Positions 62,763 to 64,000 of a stretch of DNA of 64,000 nt are shown here, piece by piece. The notes under the pieces are model-generated. The model saw only the letters and a list, made by a program, of their open reading frames with translations. It had not been told where the DNA came from and did no database searches. The stretch is taken from positions 1-64,000 of the forward strand of contig JAGGXR010000060.1 of NCBI GenBank assembly GCA_021162935.1, read 5' to 3'. The first letter of the stretch is position 1, and the number at the start of each line of letters is the position of its first letter. The position numbers and the translations under genes were made by a program. Source of the DNA: Deltaproteobacteria bacterium (GTDB lineage: Bacteria; Myxococcota_A; Polyangia; HGW-17; SLPX01).

Positions 62763-64000
62763 CTAGTTCGTTTCCTCGAACTCTGCGTCGATGACACCGT
62801 CCTTGTCGGATGGGCCCTGACCACCAGGGGCTTGGGTCGTCGACGGATCTGGGGCCGGTCCACCTTCGGCCGTGGCCTTGTACAGGATCTCCGCGATCTT
62901 GTGCGACGCCTGGGTCAGGTCCTCGGTGGCCTTGTTGATCGTGTCCAGGTCATCCGTTTCGAGGGCTTTTTCTGCTGCCTTGAGTGCGTTTTCGAGGGTG
63001 GTGCGTTCGCCTTCGGGCAGCTTGTCCTTGTGTTCGTCGACCATCTTCTTCAAGTTGTAGACCAGGGAGTCCAGCTTGTTGCGGGCCTCGATGGTGTCCT
63101 TCTTGTGCTGGTCTTCTTCGGCATGTTTTTCCGCTTCCTGACGCATCTTGTCGATCTCTTCGTCGTTCAGGCCGGACGATGCCGTGATGGTGATGTGCTG
63201 TTTTTTCTGAGTGGCCTTGTCGATGGCCGACACGTTCAGGATGCCGTTGGCGTCGATGTCGAACGTCACCTCGACCTGCGGAACGCCTCTGGGTGCCGGT
63301 GGAATGCCGTCCAGATGGAACTTGCCCAGGGTCCGATTGCCCGAGGCCATGGGACGTTCACCTTGCAGGACATGGACCTCGACCGAGGTCTGGTTGTCCG
63401 ACGCCGTGGAGAACGTCTCCGCCTTTCGCGTCGGGATCGTGGTGTTCCTCGGGATGAGCGTGGTCATGACACCGCCAAGGGTCTCGATGCCGAGGCTCAA
63501 GGGGGTCACGTCCAGGAGCAGGATGTCCTTCACGTCGCCCGAGAGCACGCCGGCTTGGACGGCGGCGCCCAGAGCCACCACTTCGTCTGGGTTTACGCCT
63601 TTATGGGGCTCACGCTTGAAGAATTCCTTGACCTTCTCCTGGACGATGGGGATTCGGGTCGATCCGCCGACCAAGATAATTTCACCGATGTCTGATGGAC
63701 TTTTCCCCGAATCCTTGAGCGCCTGCCTCGATGGGGCGATGGTACGTTCTACGATGTCTTCGATCATCTGTTCGAGCTTGGAACGGGAAAGTTTCGTCTG
63801 CAGGTGCTTTGGACCACCCGCATCCGCTGTCAAGAACGGCAGGTTGATTTCGGTTTCCTGGAGCGTCGACAGTTCGATTTTGGCCTTTTCGCCTGCGTCC
63901 TTGAGTCGTTGGAGCACCATTTTGTCGTTGGACACGTCGATTCCGGTGTCCTTTTTGAAGGTATCGATGAGCCACTCGATGATGCGCTGATCGATGTCGT
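62763..64000 (-). CDS. dnaK: DnaK chaperone, C-terminal part (5' end beyond window)
   Basis: About 412 codons are visible; the N-terminal ATPase part lies past the right edge. Visible pieces: [15 protein letters not shown] (nucleotide-binding domain), the interdomain linker region [18 protein letters not shown], the substrate-binding beta domain ([34 protein letters not shown]) and the helical lid, followed by a Gly/Pro/Ala linker and an acidic end ([11 protein letters not shown]), similar to the usual DVVDAEFEE tail. The frame continues without stop to base 64000; a nominal in-frame ATG at 63935 is internal. It should refold proteins with DnaJ and GrpE, which are not in the window. Confidence 0.96.
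   Translation of the reverse strand, partial: DIDQRIIEWLIDTFKKDTGIDVSNDKMVLQRLKDAGEKAKIELSTLQETEINLPFLTADAGGPKHLQTKLSRSKLEQMIEDIVERTIAPSRQALKDSGKSPSDIGEIILVGGSTRIPIVQEKVKEFFKREPHKGVNPDEVVALGAAVQAGVLSGDVKDILLLDVTPLSLGIETLGGVMTTLIPRNTTIPTRKAETFSTASDNQTSVEVHVLQGERPMASGNRTLGKFHLDGIPPAPRGVPQVEVTFDIDANGILNVSAIDKATQKKQHITITASSGLNDEEIDKMRQEAEKHAEEDQHKKDTIEARNKLDSLVYNLKKMVDEHKDKLPEGERTTLENALKAAEKALETDDLDTINKATEDLTQASHKIAEILYKATAEGGPAPDPSTTQAPGGQGPSDKDGVIDAEFEETN

Overview
The window looks like a chromosomal segment of a Myxococcota-type (former Deltaproteobacteria) bacterium. This rests on lineage habits: a Hanks-type Ser/Thr kinase with the HRDISPQN catalytic loop and C-terminal PEGA domains, an FHA-domain sigma-54 activator, lipoproteins with Cys-rich repeats (including a DETDVDCGG module), HEAT, TPR and WD40 proteins, and TadE-type pseudopilins. 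Base composition is moderately GC-rich throughout. I see no rRNA, tRNA, CRISPR array, insertion sequence or prophage, so this is mostly core and lineage-specific chromosome. Both ends cut a gene: a basic repeat-rich protein on the left and dnaK on the right.

Layout. 1-11.6 kb: repeat-rich C-terminus, FHA/sigma-54 activator, Cys-rich lipoprotein, a rhomboid-fold membrane protein without the catalytic serine, an EF-hand-like membrane protein, a proline-rich membrane protein, an Ig-like lipoprotein and a PEGA membrane protein. 12.2-21.7 kb (+): PEGA Ser/Thr kinase, RluD-type pseudouridine synthase, two large exported HEAT-repeat proteins around a small membrane protein, and a Nudix hydrolase; most are closely spaced or overlap by 4 nt. 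21.7-26.5 kb (-): a metal-uptake locus with a small His/Cys protein, a porin, a ZnuA-type binding protein and an ABC-3 permease carrying a His-rich C-terminal extension; no ATPase gene is present. 26.8-34.1 kb (-): an AddA/AddB-like helicase-nuclease pair overlapping by 4 nt, with inverted and direct repeats upstream.

34.4-46 kb: lipoprotein, TPR protein, HtrA protease, WD40 protein, M24 peptidase, XerD-type recombinase with a zinc-ribbon protein, MATE transporter and acetyl-CoA synthetase with a terminator hairpin. 46.2-51.4 kb (-): a five-gene operon of pseudopilin-like proteins (TadE, TadG-like, TadE, duplicated-module membrane protein, Flp-like pilin) without secretion machinery in view. 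51.5-61.1 kb (+): GNAT acetyltransferase, purB, purC, purF, two large GT-C-type membrane proteins and an exported protein. purF overlaps the first GT-C gene by 4 nt, and the two GT-C genes overlap each other by 4 nt. The window ends with a Cys-rich lipoprotein and the 3' part of dnaK.

The most unusual content is the metal locus, the serine-less rhomboid next to an EF-hand-like membrane protein, the stand-alone pseudopilin operon, the repeat cluster upstream of addB, and short intergenic tandem repeats that recur with a 13-nt period at three sites. Starts were chosen by ribosome-binding sites and signal peptides and often lie inside longer open frames. All family assignments come from reading motifs; no database search was run.
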